Source: Pseudomonas ekonensis (lineage in GTDB: Bacteria > Pseudomonadota > Gammaproteobacteria > Pseudomonadales > Pseudomonadaceae). Taken from it: DNA of 64,000 nt. Of this stretch, positions 9,095 through 17,666 are shown piece by piece (the first letter of the stretch is position 1; each line of letters begins with the position of its first letter). The stretch covers positions 62,001 through 126,000 of the forward strand of contig NZ_JAHSTS010000002.1 in assembly GCF_019145435.1 (NCBI RefSeq), given 5' to 3'. The translations under genes were made by a program, and so were the position numbers. The notes beneath the pieces were generated by a model that ran no database searches, was not told where the DNA came from, and saw nothing but the letters and a program-made list of their open reading frames with translations.

Positions 9095-10105
9095 TCACAG
9101 GCCGGCGGCCACTTTGTCCGCCACGTCCTTGGGCAACCAGGCCTGCCACACCTGCGGGTGATCCTTCATGAACGCCACCGCCGCCTCCCGCGGCGGTGTG
9201 TGTTTCTCGCTCATGCCGGCCAGGGCCTTGTTCAGTGCGTCGATGGGGAAATCGACCTTGGCGAAGAACGCCGCGATCTCCGGGTATTCCTTCTGGAACG
9301 GCGCCGACACGCCGATCGACAGCTTCGAGGCCAGCGAACGGGTCGGTTTCGGGTTGGGGTTGTCGGCGTCGGTCAGGGTTTTCCAGGCCTCGGCGTCAAA
9401 GGGCGGTTCCTGCAGCTGGATCAGCTTGAACTTGCCGAGCAGCGGCGTCGGCGACCAGTAATAGAACAGCACCGGTTTGCCCCGGCGGATCGATGAACTG
9501 ATTTCCGCGTCCAGGGCCGCACCGGAACCGCTGCGGAAATTGGTGTAGACATCCTGCAGGCCGTAGGCGATCAGCTTCTGCTTGTTCACCACTTCCGAGG
9601 TCCAGCCGATCGGGCTGTTGAGGAAGCGCCCCTTGGCCGGGTTCTCCGGATCCTTGAACACATCCTTGTACTTGATCAGGTCGCTGACGCTGCGCAGGTC
9701 CGGCGCCAGCGGCTTGATGCCTTTGGCCGGGTCGCCCTTGACCACGTATTCCGGCACCCACCAGCCCTCGGTGGCGCCCTTGACCGTGTCGCCCAGGCTG
9801 GCGACCTTGCCTTCGGCCTCGGCCTTGACCCACACCGGGCTGCGGCCGGCCCATTCCTCGCCGATGACCTGGATGTCGTTGTTGGCCAGCGCCGTCTCCA
9901 GGGTGATGGTGGTGCCCGGCAACGTGTCGGTGGGCAGGCCGTAGCCCTTCTCGACGATGATCCGCAGCACATCGGTGATCAGGCTGCCGCTCTCCCAGTT
10001 CAGGTCGGCGAAATGGATCGGCGCTTGCGCAGCGTTCGCCGCCGGCGCCGCCAGCAGGGCCCATGCGCACAGGCTGGCGAAAAACCACTGTCGAAATCCG
10101 TTCAT
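9095..10105 (-). CDS. Glycine betaine/proline-type ABC transporter substrate-binding protein
   Basis: A 336-residue periplasmic binding protein of the OpuAC/ProX family with a signal peptide ending AAPAANAAQ. Family features include HFADLNWESGSLITDVLRII, ETALANNDIQVIGEEWAGR, KGATEGWWVPEYV and FYYWSPTPLLGKF; the Trp and Tyr residues are of the type that cage quaternary ammonium groups. It probably binds betaine, choline, carnitine or a related osmolyte. No permease or ATPase gene is adjacent, so it must use components encoded elsewhere. The start at 10105 has GAGGTG eight bases upstream; a longer reading to 10162 lacks a signal peptide. Confidence 0.85.
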   Translation of the reverse strand: MNGFRQWFFASLCAWALLAAPAANAAQAPIHFADLNWESGSLITDVLRIIVEKGYGLPTDTLPGTTITLETALANNDIQVIGEEWAGRSPVWVKAEAEGKVASLGDTVKGATEGWWVPEYVVKGDPAKGIKPLAPDLRSVSDLIKYKDVFKDPENPAKGRFLNSPIGWTSEVVNKQKLIAYGLQDVYTNFRSGSGAALDAEISSSIRRGKPVLFYYWSPTPLLGKFKLIQLQEPPFDAEAWKTLTDADNPNPKPTRSLASKLSIGVSAPFQKEYPEIAAFFAKVDFPIDALNKALAGMSEKHTPPREAAVAFMKDHPQVWQAWLPKDVADKVAAGL

Positions 10106-10232
10106 GCGTTGCACCTCGTGCTGTTCGCAGCAATGGCAGGACGGCCTGACAGAAGACCGCAAGCCTCTGAATACTCAGTCAACTGACTGTAGACGAGGTT
10201 CCTGCTTTTTCAGGGCATGACACGGACGAAGA

Positions 10233-10430
10233 TCAGTTTTCAGACATTTCCTGCAAGCGCTGCAGCTCGCGCCTGACCATGCTGGCGTATTCCGCCGGGC
10301 GCAGGCCGTAGATCTGCGAGGCCACCCAGCCGAGCCAGGCGCCTTTCAGCTCGGCCTTTGCGGCGTAGAGCCTGAGGGCCTCCCCACGGGCGCGGTCGAG
10401 GTGCTGCCCATGAAAGTCGGCGCGGCTCAC
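10233..10430 (-). CDS. Small hypothetical protein (GTG start, coupled to the upstream gene)
   Basis: A 65-residue protein (SRADFHGQHLDRARGEALRL... QRLQEMSEN), predicted mostly helical and not recognised. The GTG at 10430 overlaps the stop of the 156-residue gene upstream in a GTGA arrangement. This supports a real coupled gene and this start over a longer ATG reading to 10469 that lies inside that gene. The sequence has one Trp-containing hydrophobic patch (GAWLGWVASQIYGL). Function unknown. Confidence 0.55.
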   Translation of the reverse strand: MSRADFHGQHLDRARGEALRLYAAKAELKGAWLGWVASQIYGLRPAEYASMVRRELQRLQEMSEN

Positions 10431-10897
10431 TCGCTGGCCTTGAACGTCACCAGTTCGCCCTTGCGCCACTTGGCGGCCTTGGCGGTGACGGCCTTGAGGG
10501 TCTTGGTCAGGCCTTCGGTCAACTGCGCGTGGGCGGCGAACACCGTCACCACGTTGTGGCCTTCCTTGAACACGATGGCATGGCCGTCGGCGGTGGTGAC
10601 GAAGGCGTAGTCGCCCAGGCCGTAGACCACCAGTTTGATGTCGCGAAAGCGGATGTCGAACTTGCCGCCTTCGCGGCTGGGCAGCACCGACGCGCTGAAA
10701 TGGTCGCCGACCTTGAGCTTGAGCCCCGGCTTGTCGTCCACCACCAAGGCGCTTTCGGTGTCGATCTCCGCCACATAAATGCCTTCGGCGTTCTGCTCGG
10801 TGACGTACACGAAACGCGATTGGAACTGCTTGACCAGCTTTGCCCGCAAATCGCCCAACACGAACAAGGCATGCATATCGAGGTTACTGACTGCCAA
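10427..10897 (-). CDS. Conserved hypothetical protein, 156 aa
   Basis: Not recognised. The sequence from NLDMHALFVLGDLRAKLV to ELVTFKASE has alternating beta-strand-like segments (SRFVYVTEQ, GIYVAEIDTES, VGDHFSASVLP, KFDIRFRDIKLVVYG) and reads like a small mixed-fold cytosolic protein. The start is uncertain. A TTG at 10897 has GGGGA seven bases upstream; the ATG at 10876 has no visible ribosome site; longer readings are implausible. It overlaps a 65-residue gene downstream by four bases, so the two form a small operon. Confidence 0.6.
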   Translation of the reverse strand: MAVSNLDMHALFVLGDLRAKLVKQFQSRFVYVTEQNAEGIYVAEIDTESALVVDDKPGLKLKVGDHFSASVLPSREGGKFDIRFRDIKLVVYGLGDYAFVTTADGHAIVFKEGHNVVTVFAAHAQLTEGLTKTLKAVTAKAAKWRKGELVTFKASE

Positions 10898-11308
10898 AGA
10901 AACATCCCCACACTGGAAAAGAGTGCCGCACGCCGGAAAACGCGCACGGCAAAAAAGTGACGGCCGGGCCGACGGTGTTGCCGAATGAATCAGGTTAAAG
11001 CCTGAGCGGGGCAGCAGCCCCTTCATCGCGAGGTTCGGTAAGACTAACGGAGTGCCGCTCGCGGAATCTGCCCTGAAGTTCGCCGGACGTTGAAGGAAAA
11101 CGCCTCGTCATGGGCCGGACAAAACCGACTACGAACTTTAGGGAAAAAACTTACTAAAAAAAGCATTTTTCCGACATATCGCCGGTAAAAAATTGCTTTA
11201 GATAAACAACGTTCGCCAACAGGCACCGGCGATTCTAGAGCACCGACGCTCGATACGACTACCCGTAACGGTAAACCAATGCCGATCCGACCACGAAAAG
11301 GACTTCAC
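10898..11308. other. Intergenic region, no gene seen
   Basis: About 410 bp separating two divergent small genes. No convincing ORF in any frame. It includes an AT-rich stretch around 11135-11205 (runs of A and T such as AAAAAACTTACTAAAAAAAG) likely to hold promoter elements, and moderately GC-rich flanks. A small RNA cannot be excluded from sequence alone. Confidence 0.5.
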
Positions 11309-11563
11309 ATGTGCAACCTGACCCACTTCGCCCTGCCCGCCCAGCCCCGCCACGACGCCCTCCCGTTCCCGCCGACGGCGGACGGGTACGGCCTGCAACG
11401 CAAAGAGCCCGTTACCGACGGGCCGCGCTATCGCGTGGTGCCCGCCGGTAACGGGTTCTTTCACATCAAGGAAACATCGACAGGGCGTGTGAGAGGATTC
11501 CGCAAGGATCACAACCAGGCTTGCGCCCTCGCCCGATCACTGGAAACGCAAGCGGGCCTTTGA
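11309..11563 (+). CDS. Small hypothetical protein, 84 aa
   Basis: Starts MCNLTHFALPAQPRHDALPF with AAAAGGA a few bases upstream of the ATG. The middle reads PRYRVVPAGNGFFHIKETSTGRVRGF, a possible small beta-rich fold, and the end is helical. Not recognised as a named family. It converges on the 67-residue gene at 11569-11772, leaving five bases between the stops. A 10-residue longer reading from 11279 has no ribosome site. Confidence 0.6.
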   Translation: MCNLTHFALPAQPRHDALPFPPTADGYGLQRKEPVTDGPRYRVVPAGNGFFHIKETSTGRVRGFRKDHNQACALARSLETQAGL

Positions 11564-11568
11564 GCCGG

Positions 11569-11772
11569 TCAGTGCAGGTGGCCTTCAAGCCCGGCGTTCA
11601 ACTGCGCCAGCCAAGCGGCCCTGCACTCCTCGGCCTCGTCCCGGCTGGCGAACGCCGCCCCCCGGGGCTCGCCGTTGAGCAGCACCACCCAGCACACGCG
11701 CTGCCCCCGCGCCCGCAAGCCGGCGGGCACGGCACTGCCGATCACCGCCGCCACATCGACCCTGCACTGCAT
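11569..11772 (-). CDS. Small hypothetical protein, 67 aa
   Basis: Begins MQCRVDVAAVIGSAVPAGLR, preceded by a good ribosome site (GGGAGGT four bases upstream of the ATG). It contains RVCWVVLLNGEPRGAAFASR, which reads as two beta strands, followed by a helix rich in Glu and Ala. Function unknown; it is short but codon usage matches the neighbours. Confidence 0.55.
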   Translation of the reverse strand: MQCRVDVAAVIGSAVPAGLRARGQRVCWVVLLNGEPRGAAFASRDEAEECRAAWLAQLNAGLEGHLH

Positions 11773-11884
11773 ACTGACCTCCCGAAACCATTAGCTGCCT
11801 AACTATGCAGGCAGAGTAATGACTCAGGCCGCAGGGAAACAGCCGCCGGGATGCACAGCTTCATTGCAGGTGCGGCAACAATCC

Positions 11885-13489
11885 TCAGCGCGGCGCCTCA
11901 GGCTTGTAGCCCAGGCGCAATCCACCCCAGTGCCGGCCCTTGACGGTGATCGGCACCGACAGGTCGTGCATCAGCTCACCGGTGTCGCGGGTGTAGGTCT
12001 GCAACAGCACCGGCTGCTGGTGGCTGCCGCAGCGGATGCCGGTGCGGTCGGCGAACTTGCGCTTGGTGCGGTTGTTGACCGTGTCCGCCTGCTCGTCGCC
12101 GGTCAGCGGCTGGCTGAACGCCTGGTTGTGGGTCGGCACGTAGCCCTGCTGGGTGCAGGCGATGGCGAACACCAAACCTTCGTGGCGCGGCAGCAAGGGT
12201 TCCTGGATCGCCGGCAGCACCTGGTCGGTGTAGCGGTCGAACCGGGTCTGGTACTTCTCGGGTCGCGTGCCGGGGATCGGCTGATAGTGACGGTCGAACA
12301 GGTCGTCGAGGCTGATCCGGCCTTGATCGACATCGGCCTCGAAGCGTGCGGCGATCTGCTCGGCCCCTTCGCGGGCCAGGTCGTAGATGCGCTGGTGGTA
12401 GTCGTCCAGCCCGACCTCGGCCAGCCGTTCGCTGATGGTCTCGGCCTGGCCTTCCATCTGCACGGCGGCTTCGGCGAGGCGGCGGGTCTGCTGGTCGCTG
12501 ACGGCCAGGTCGGCGCGCATCTGCTCGATGGCGGTGAACAGGCTGTCGAGCTGCTCGCGGTTGGTCTCGGCCCCCTGGGCGATCTCGCCCACCTGGGTTT
12601 CCACCCCGGCGGCCAGCCGGGCGATGTTTTCCAGGTGCTGGCCGGTGAGCTCGACCTGCTCCACGCCGGTGTGCAGGTCATCGGAGAGCTGACGGATCTG
12701 CTCCACCACCTGTGCGGTGCGTTGCTGGATGTCGGCGACCATTTCGCCGACCTCGTCGGTGGCCGAAGCGGTACGGGCCGCGAGACCGCGCACCTCGTCC
12801 GCCACCACCGCAAAACCGCGCCCGTGCTCGCCGGCGCGGGCCGCCTCGATGGCGGCGTTGAGCGCCAGCAGGTTGGTCTGGCTGGCGATGGACTGGATCA
12901 CCAGCGTGACGCGTTGAATGTCGTCGCTGCGCTGGCTCAGGGCTTCGATCAGCTCGCGGCTGTCGTTGGCGCGCTGGCTGAGCTGATGCATGCGCGAAAT
13001 GGAGTCGACCAGCACGGTGCGCCCCGCCGCGCTGCTGTGGTGCGCCTCGCTGGCGGCGCCCAGCGCCTGGCGGCTGAGCTGTGACGTGGCTTGTTCGGTG
13101 GCGATCATCACCTCGGCGTTGCTGACGATCTGCTGCGCCGCATCGAGCTGGGATTGCAGCTTGCCGGCCAGGGCCTTGACCGAAAACGCCACGCCGGCGG
13201 CGGACAGCGCGTTATGGCTGGTGGTGTAGGAAAGGTCGCGGGTCAGTTCGGCCATCGCGCTGCCGGTGTCGGCAGGCCGGGCCTCAGGAGTGGCGCGAGA
13301 TCGCAAGCGCGGCAGCCATACGATCAGCACCGCCAGCGGCATGCCCGCATACAGCGGCCAGCCCCCCAGCGCCATGCCCGCCAGCAACAGCATCAGGGCG
13401 ATGCTTTGCAGCGTCGGCGACAGCCAGCGGTTCTTCGGCAAAACAACTGGTGCAGGCAGAGCCTCAACCAGAGATCCATCTCTCGTCAT
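11885..13489 (-). CDS. Methyl-accepting chemotaxis protein with C-terminal sensor-like domain
   Basis: A 534-residue chemoreceptor with inverted architecture. The N-terminus has only two closely spaced membrane spans (about residues 28-62) with almost no periplasmic part. A signalling domain follows, with the conserved tip ([38 protein letters not shown]). About 150 residues then lie after it ([58 protein letters not shown]) that resemble a Cache-like ligand fold, here cytoplasmic. It would feed CheA/CheW and may sense a cytosolic signal. No che genes are adjacent. Confidence 0.88.
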   Translation of the reverse strand: MTRDGSLVEALPAPVVLPKNRWLSPTLQSIALMLLLAGMALGGWPLYAGMPLAVLIVWLPRLRSRATPEARPADTGSAMAELTRDLSYTTSHNALSAAGVAFSVKALAGKLQSQLDAAQQIVSNAEVMIATEQATSQLSRQALGAASEAHHSSAAGRTVLVDSISRMHQLSQRANDSRELIEALSQRSDDIQRVTLVIQSIASQTNLLALNAAIEAARAGEHGRGFAVVADEVRGLAARTASATDEVGEMVADIQQRTAQVVEQIRQLSDDLHTGVEQVELTGQHLENIARLAAGVETQVGEIAQGAETNREQLDSLFTAIEQMRADLAVSDQQTRRLAEAAVQMEGQAETISERLAEVGLDDYHQRIYDLAREGAEQIAARFEADVDQGRISLDDLFDRHYQPIPGTRPEKYQTRFDRYTDQVLPAIQEPLLPRHEGLVFAIACTQQGYVPTHNQAFSQPLTGDEQADTVNNRTKRKFADRTGIRCGSHQQPVLLQTYTRDTGELMHDLSVPITVKGRHWGGLRLGYKPEAPR

Positions 13490-13625
13490 TTCGTAACCCC
13501 ACGCGTGTTCTCATTGTTGTGGCCGCATTAAACGCCACTACAACGCCATTATCCATGGTCCGTTAGTCGTGGGGTCTGTGGCAGGTCAATGGAACGGCGG
13601 GATTGTTACGGACGGCAAAACGCTT

Positions 13626-13697
13626 CGCGGGCAAGCCCGCTCCCACAAGGTCCGGGTATCACCGTAAACCTTGTGGAGGCGGACTTGCCCGCGATGA
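13626..13697. repeat. REP pair (BIME)
   Basis: Inverted pair of REP palindromes: CGCGGGCAAGCCCGCTCCCA at 13626-13645 and the partner TTGTGGAGGCGGACTTGCCC beginning at 13671, between the chemoreceptor promoter and the end of the dksA-like gene. The second copy is degenerate. Confidence 0.8.
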
Positions 13698-13711
13698 CCG
13701 CGTCGGCGCAA

Positions 13712-14116
13712 TCAGGCCTGGCGCTGGTGCTTGTCGATCTGCTCGTGGCGCTCTTGGGCTTCAATGCAGTACTTGGTGGTCGGGCTGATCAGCAGGCGCT
13801 TGAGGCCGATCGGCTCGCCGCTGTCGTCGCACCAGCCGAAGCTGTCTTCCTTGATGCGCTCAAGGGCTTGTTCCAGTTGCGGCAGCATGCGCTGGTCGCG
13901 GTCGATCGCGTTCACCAGCCAGGTGCGCTCTTCTTCCACCGAGGCGGCGTCCGCCGGGTCAGCCGGGGTGTCCAGGCTTTCGATGGCAATACGGTTCTGC
14001 TCAATGCGCTCGTGGGTTTCGACTTTCATGTTCTGCAGCAGCTCAGTGAAGAAAGCGTGCTGCTCGGCATTCATGTAGTCATCTGCCGGCATGGCCAGCA
14101 ACTTGTCCTTTGTCAT
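13712..14116 (-). CDS. dksA2: DksA/TraR-family RNA polymerase-binding factor (DksA2-like)
   Basis: A 134-residue protein (MTKDKLLAMPADDYMNAEQH) with the DksA coiled-coil, including the acidic tip DTPADPADAAS, and a C-terminal globule SFGWCDDSGEPIGLKRLL...TKYCIEAQERH. Canonical DksA has four zinc-binding cysteines. Here only one of each pair remains (CDDS and CIEA), the pattern of Pseudomonas DksA2, which works without zinc. It would bind the secondary channel of RNA polymerase with ppGpp to adjust transcription, possibly replacing DksA under zinc shortage. The ATG at 14116 gives the family length; an upstream extension to 14215 is unsupported. Confidence 0.82.
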   Translation of the reverse strand: MTKDKLLAMPADDYMNAEQHAFFTELLQNMKVETHERIEQNRIAIESLDTPADPADAASVEEERTWLVNAIDRDQRMLPQLEQALERIKEDSFGWCDDSGEPIGLKRLLISPTTKYCIEAQERHEQIDKHQRQA

Positions 14117-14580
14117 TGATATCTCTAATAAAAAACGTGCATTAAGGCGAATTAGGGAGCGTTCCGGCGAACCGCCTGCGGTCATCGGAAAGGCATCGTT
14201 TATTGCAAACGCCACCCGGCACTCAATTTACGAAGGGGCGGCAGTCTAAGGCCCGATTGAGGCCTCAGCAACTGGAAATACAGGGAATTTGTCCGACAAA
14301 GCCCGGAAACCGCCCGCAGACGGGGTTCGCAGCGGCCATCGGAGTGCGTTTATAGCAAGAAATTCAGTCGAGCGGCTGTATATAGAAGACAAACGGCGAT
14401 CGGGCGTGGCGCTTTGTCGCACCCCGCCCTGATCGCGCAGGCCGGCGCGGTGCATCGATTCAGCAGCAAAACCATGGACTTAGGCTTCACCAAACGCCGC
14501 CCGGACTGGCTATCCTCAAGGCCGGCGGCCCCTCGCCGCAGCCGCGTGCCCTCATAAAAGAACAGCCAGAAGGATTGTCC
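14117..14580. other. Divergent promoter region between dksA2-like gene and rpiR-type gene
   Basis: About 460 bp without a credible gene. It should contain the promoters of both flanking divergent genes. An AT-rich stretch occurs just upstream of the dksA2-like start (ATATCTCTAATAAAAAACG). A Zur operator would be expected if the gene is zinc-regulated, but no clear palindromic match was read. Confidence 0.5.
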
Positions 14581-15456
14581 ATGCCGCCCACCGATCAGCC
14601 GGTCAACGCCGAGCGCCTGCTGCAGCGGATCACCGACGAACACGACTCCCTGCCTCGCCAGCTCAAGCGCATCGCCGCCTACATGAGCCAGCAAAGCGAG
14701 CGGATCATGCTCGACCGCATCAGCGACATCGCCCATGAGTGCGAAGTGCACCCGTCGGCCATCGTGCGCTTCTGCCAGCGCTTCGGCTTCAGCGGCTTCA
14801 GCGAGATGCAGGCGCTGTTCCGCGAGGCCTACACCCACAAGGCCACGCCGGTGCAGAGCCACCAGAAGCGCATCCGAACGCTGATCGCCGACAAGTCCCG
14901 GCCCACCACCGACAGCGACCTGGCCCGCGAGTGCATCGCCGCCACCCTCTCCGGCATCGAACGGCTGGGCCTGGAACTGGACAACGCCGCGTTCGAAAAG
15001 GCCGTGGATCTGCTGGCCGGCGCCGACCACATCCACGTCATCGGCGTGCGCCGCTCCTTCGCCGCGGCCGACTACCTGGCCTACAACCTGCGTCACACCC
15101 AAAAGCGCATCCAACTCATCTCAGGCCTGGGCGGCAGCTACCGCGAACAGATGCGCAGCGTGCGCGCCAACGACCTGGTGGTCGCCATCAGCTACACCCC
15201 CTACGCCAAGGAAACCCAACACTGCCTGCGCCTGGCCCGGCAACAGCAGGCCAATACCCTGGTCATCACCGACAGCCACCTCTCGCCGCTGACCAAGGGC
15301 GCCGGCGCGGTGCTGCTGGTCAACGAGGGGCGTTCTTTCGCGTTTCGGTCGCTGAGCGCGACGTTGTGTTTGTGCCAGGCGTTGTTCATTGCGCTGGCGT
15401 ACCGGTTGGGGTTGAAGGTGGAGGAGATGCAGGAGCAGGTGGGATTCGAGGACTGA
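14581..15456 (+). CDS. RpiR/MurR-family transcriptional regulator
   Basis: A 291-residue regulator. The N-terminal helix-turn-helix (about residues 35-75: SERIMLDRISDIAHECEVHP, SAIVRFCQRFGFSGFSEMQ) is followed by a SIS sugar-phosphate-binding domain (HIHVIGVRRSFAAADYLAYN; LVVAISYTPYAKETQHCLRL; LVITDSHLSPLTKGA). Members sense phosphorylated sugars or polyols such as inositol catabolites and act mainly as repressors. No catabolic operon is adjacent, so the target is unknown. The ATG at 14581 has AAGGA upstream. The last ~100 bases shift from C-ending to G/T-ending codons. Confidence 0.85.
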   Translation: MPPTDQPVNAERLLQRITDEHDSLPRQLKRIAAYMSQQSERIMLDRISDIAHECEVHPSAIVRFCQRFGFSGFSEMQALFREAYTHKATPVQSHQKRIRTLIADKSRPTTDSDLARECIAATLSGIERLGLELDNAAFEKAVDLLAGADHIHVIGVRRSFAAADYLAYNLRHTQKRIQLISGLGGSYREQMRSVRANDLVVAISYTPYAKETQHCLRLARQQQANTLVITDSHLSPLTKGAGAVLLVNEGRSFAFRSLSATLCLCQALFIALAYRLGLKVEEMQEQVGFED

Positions 15457-15462
15457 CCGGCC

Positions 15463-15498
15463 CGCTCGCCGACCCGCCTGGGCAAGTCGGCGAGCGGC
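15463..15498. terminator. Hairpin between convergent rpiR-type and lipoprotein genes
   Basis: Inverted repeat with arms CCGCTCGCCGAC and GTCGGCGAGCGG separated by about 12 bases, positioned between two convergent stops. There is no long U-tract, so it may act as a pausing or mRNA-stabilising hairpin. Confidence 0.55.
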
Positions 15499-15502
15499 GC
15501 CG

Positions 15503-16765
15503 TTACTCCGTTGGAAGCGTGAGCTTCAACGGATAGGTGTTGACTCCCTCCGGTATGACAACCTTTTGCTCTTTGAAGAACTTATCGAGATCGATATCGA
15601 TCCCTGAGTAACCGATCGCCACCGGATACTCGAACACCTGCTTGAGCGTCACACCCGTGGCAGAAGACTTGACGATAGATCCGGTCACGCCGGGCATGGC
15701 GGGAGTGACTGCCTCGATCTGCTGACGGATCTGTTCATTCACCTGATCCAGTTCGGCTTGCTTGTTATCGACCGCAGCTTCTTTGGCGGGCGTATCAGGC
15801 GTTTCGGTTCCCTTCTTGTTGTCGCCTGCCTCTGTCCCCTTGGCCGGAGCGTCGGCGCCCTTGCCTTTGGCAGCTTCTCCCTCACCCGCCGCCTGACCGC
15901 CAGCGGCGTCCGGCGGGGTGTCGGGAGCCTTGAGCTGACGCAATTGCTTCTCCAGCGCGGTCTTGCGCTCGTTCAGATCAGTCAGCGCCCGCGTGACTCC
16001 CGATACTTGGCCCCCGCCACTCTCCGTCGATGAAATGACAACCTCCAGCGAGCGCGTGAGGTAGACCTGTGTCACCAACACCAAAACAGGCTTGGTAGCA
16101 TCCTTGTTGCGTGGGTCGCCGGCGTTCTCCAAGGCCTGCATCGCATCGCGCAGCCTTTCTCGTTGAGCCTTGCTGTAACGGTTTATGTAGATGTCAGCGG
16201 CCAAGCGCGCGTCCGAATACTTCACGCCATACGTTTCGGCCACCGGCACGGCATATGAAACCGAGTACGCTGACTTGCGGGCACCGCCGAAGAGAGCGGC
16301 GATAGAACTGTTGGTAATGCCCAACCCCAGTTGGCTTTCCGCCAGGGAAGCGAAGCTGAAGCCGGGGAAGGCGACCAGGCTGTTGATTCTGGTCGTCGTG
16401 CCCGGAACGACCAGGTCGGGGACACTCATCACCTTCGCCTTGTCGGTGGCGTCCACAACCGTTTTGGCGGGCTGGATGTGAGGCGCAGCCTTCTTCAGTT
16501 CCTCATCCAGCGACATTCGGTCAAACCAGACCGAACTCATGTAATAGTCAGCGGTTTTCAGCTTTGCGCCAGCGTTGACCACACGCACGACATACAGATC
16601 GCCGACCTCGACGCTGGCCCGAGGCGGAAAGATCGGCCGTATGCTGAGCTGCTCGGTACTGCGCGACCACTCCTGAGCCACGACACCTTTCTCCAGCCGA
16701 TCACTGCTGCAAGCCACCAGGGCCACAGACAGCGCGCACAGCGTCACTTGCTCAAACGTCCGCAT
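15503..16765 (-). CDS. Lipoprotein of unknown function
   Basis: A 420-residue predicted lipoprotein: signal sequence MRTFEQVTLCALSVALVAC with lipobox cysteine 19. The N-terminal half has a beta-rich segment (SVEVGDLYVVRVVNAGAKL, YVVRV, SVSYAVPVAETYGVKYSD). Around residues 255-365 lies a coiled-coil/low-complexity stretch rich in Ala, Gly, Lys and Asp (KGADAPAKGTEAGDNKKGTE). The C-terminus returns to a folded segment (FEYPVAIGYSGIDIDLDKFF). It is probably anchored to the outer membrane. Base composition is slightly lower in GC than its neighbours. Not recognised as a characterised family. Confidence 0.65.
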   Translation of the reverse strand: MRTFEQVTLCALSVALVACSSDRLEKGVVAQEWSRSTEQLSIRPIFPPRASVEVGDLYVVRVVNAGAKLKTADYYMSSVWFDRMSLDEELKKAAPHIQPAKTVVDATDKAKVMSVPDLVVPGTTTRINSLVAFPGFSFASLAESQLGLGITNSSIAALFGGARKSAYSVSYAVPVAETYGVKYSDARLAADIYINRYSKAQRERLRDAMQALENAGDPRNKDATKPVLVLVTQVYLTRSLEVVISSTESGGGQVSGVTRALTDLNERKTALEKQLRQLKAPDTPPDAAGGQAAGEGEAAKGKGADAPAKGTEAGDNKKGTETPDTPAKEAAVDNKQAELDQVNEQIRQQIEAVTPAMPGVTGSIVKSSATGVTLKQVFEYPVAIGYSGIDIDLDKFFKEQKVVIPEGVNTYPLKLTLPTE

Positions 16766-17058
16766 CGCATGATCCTCTTGATTCGCTTCGGGGCCGACTG
16801 ACGCACACGACCCGATACCTCATCGGGCCATGACGTTCACGCTGCAAAGAGCGCAGAACCAGAAGGATCAGACACGTTGGTTTTTCCTTCCCTGGTCAGT
16901 GCTGGCACTTTGACTATAGAACCGGAACCACCCCCGGCAAGTCCGGCAAGGCCCTTTATTTTCGGGTGTTTTATCCCCGTGACGGCATACGGGTGTAGTC
17001 AACCGCCAGACCGAACCGCTACATTCGACCCCCATAACAAACACTCAGGGAGCTGCAC

Positions 17059-17664
17059 ATGAAACTGATCGGAATGCTCGACTCACCCTATGTCCGCCGC
17101 GTGGCCATCTCCGCCCAATGCCTGGGCATCGAGCTTGCGCACGAGCCGGTGTCGGTGTTCCGCCATTTCGAGCGTTTCCAGCAGATCAACCCGGTGGTCA
17201 AGGCCCCTACCCTGATCCTCGACGACGGCCAGACGCTGATCGACTCGACCCTGATCATCGACTACCTCGAAACCCTCTCCGGCCAATCCCTGCTGCCCGC
17301 CCACCCCGCCGCGCGCGTGCGTGCCCTGTACCTCATCGGCCTGGGCCTGGCCGCGTGCGAAAAGGCCGTGCAGCTCTACTACGAGCGCAACCTGCGCCCG
17401 GCACAAATCCAGTACCAACCGTGGGTGGAACGCGTCGAAGGCCAACTCGCCGCCGCCTTCACCGCCCTTGAGCTCGAACTGCAACGGCAACCGCTGCCCA
17501 CCGACGGCGCACTGATGCAGGACGGCATCACCCTGGCCGTCGCCTGGAGCTTCACCGGCCTGGTGGTCCCCGACCAGATCGACGCCGCCCGCTTCCCGCA
17601 CATCGCCCACTACACCGCATACGCCGAAAGCCTCGACGCCTTCGCCCGCACGCCGATGAACTGA
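17059..17664 (+). CDS. Glutathione S-transferase family protein
   Basis: A 201-residue GST-fold protein. The N-terminal thioredoxin-like domain (MKLIGMLDSPYVRRVAISAQ, the cis-Pro segment VVKAPTLILDDGQTLIDSTL with the glutathione-contacting DS) is followed by an all-helical C-terminal domain (RALYLIGLGLAACEKAVQLY). The catalytic hydroxyl is probably Ser9 of the SPYVRR segment. Substrate unknown. It is preceded by CAGGGAGCTGCAC, a good ribosome site, and followed three bases later by alkC, suggesting a shared stress-detoxification transcript. Confidence 0.85.
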   Translation: MKLIGMLDSPYVRRVAISAQCLGIELAHEPVSVFRHFERFQQINPVVKAPTLILDDGQTLIDSTLIIDYLETLSGQSLLPAHPAARVRALYLIGLGLAACEKAVQLYYERNLRPAQIQYQPWVERVEGQLAAAFTALELELQRQPLPTDGALMQDGITLAVAWSFTGLVVPDQIDAARFPHIAHYTAYAESLDAFARTPMN

Positions 17665-17666
17665 CC

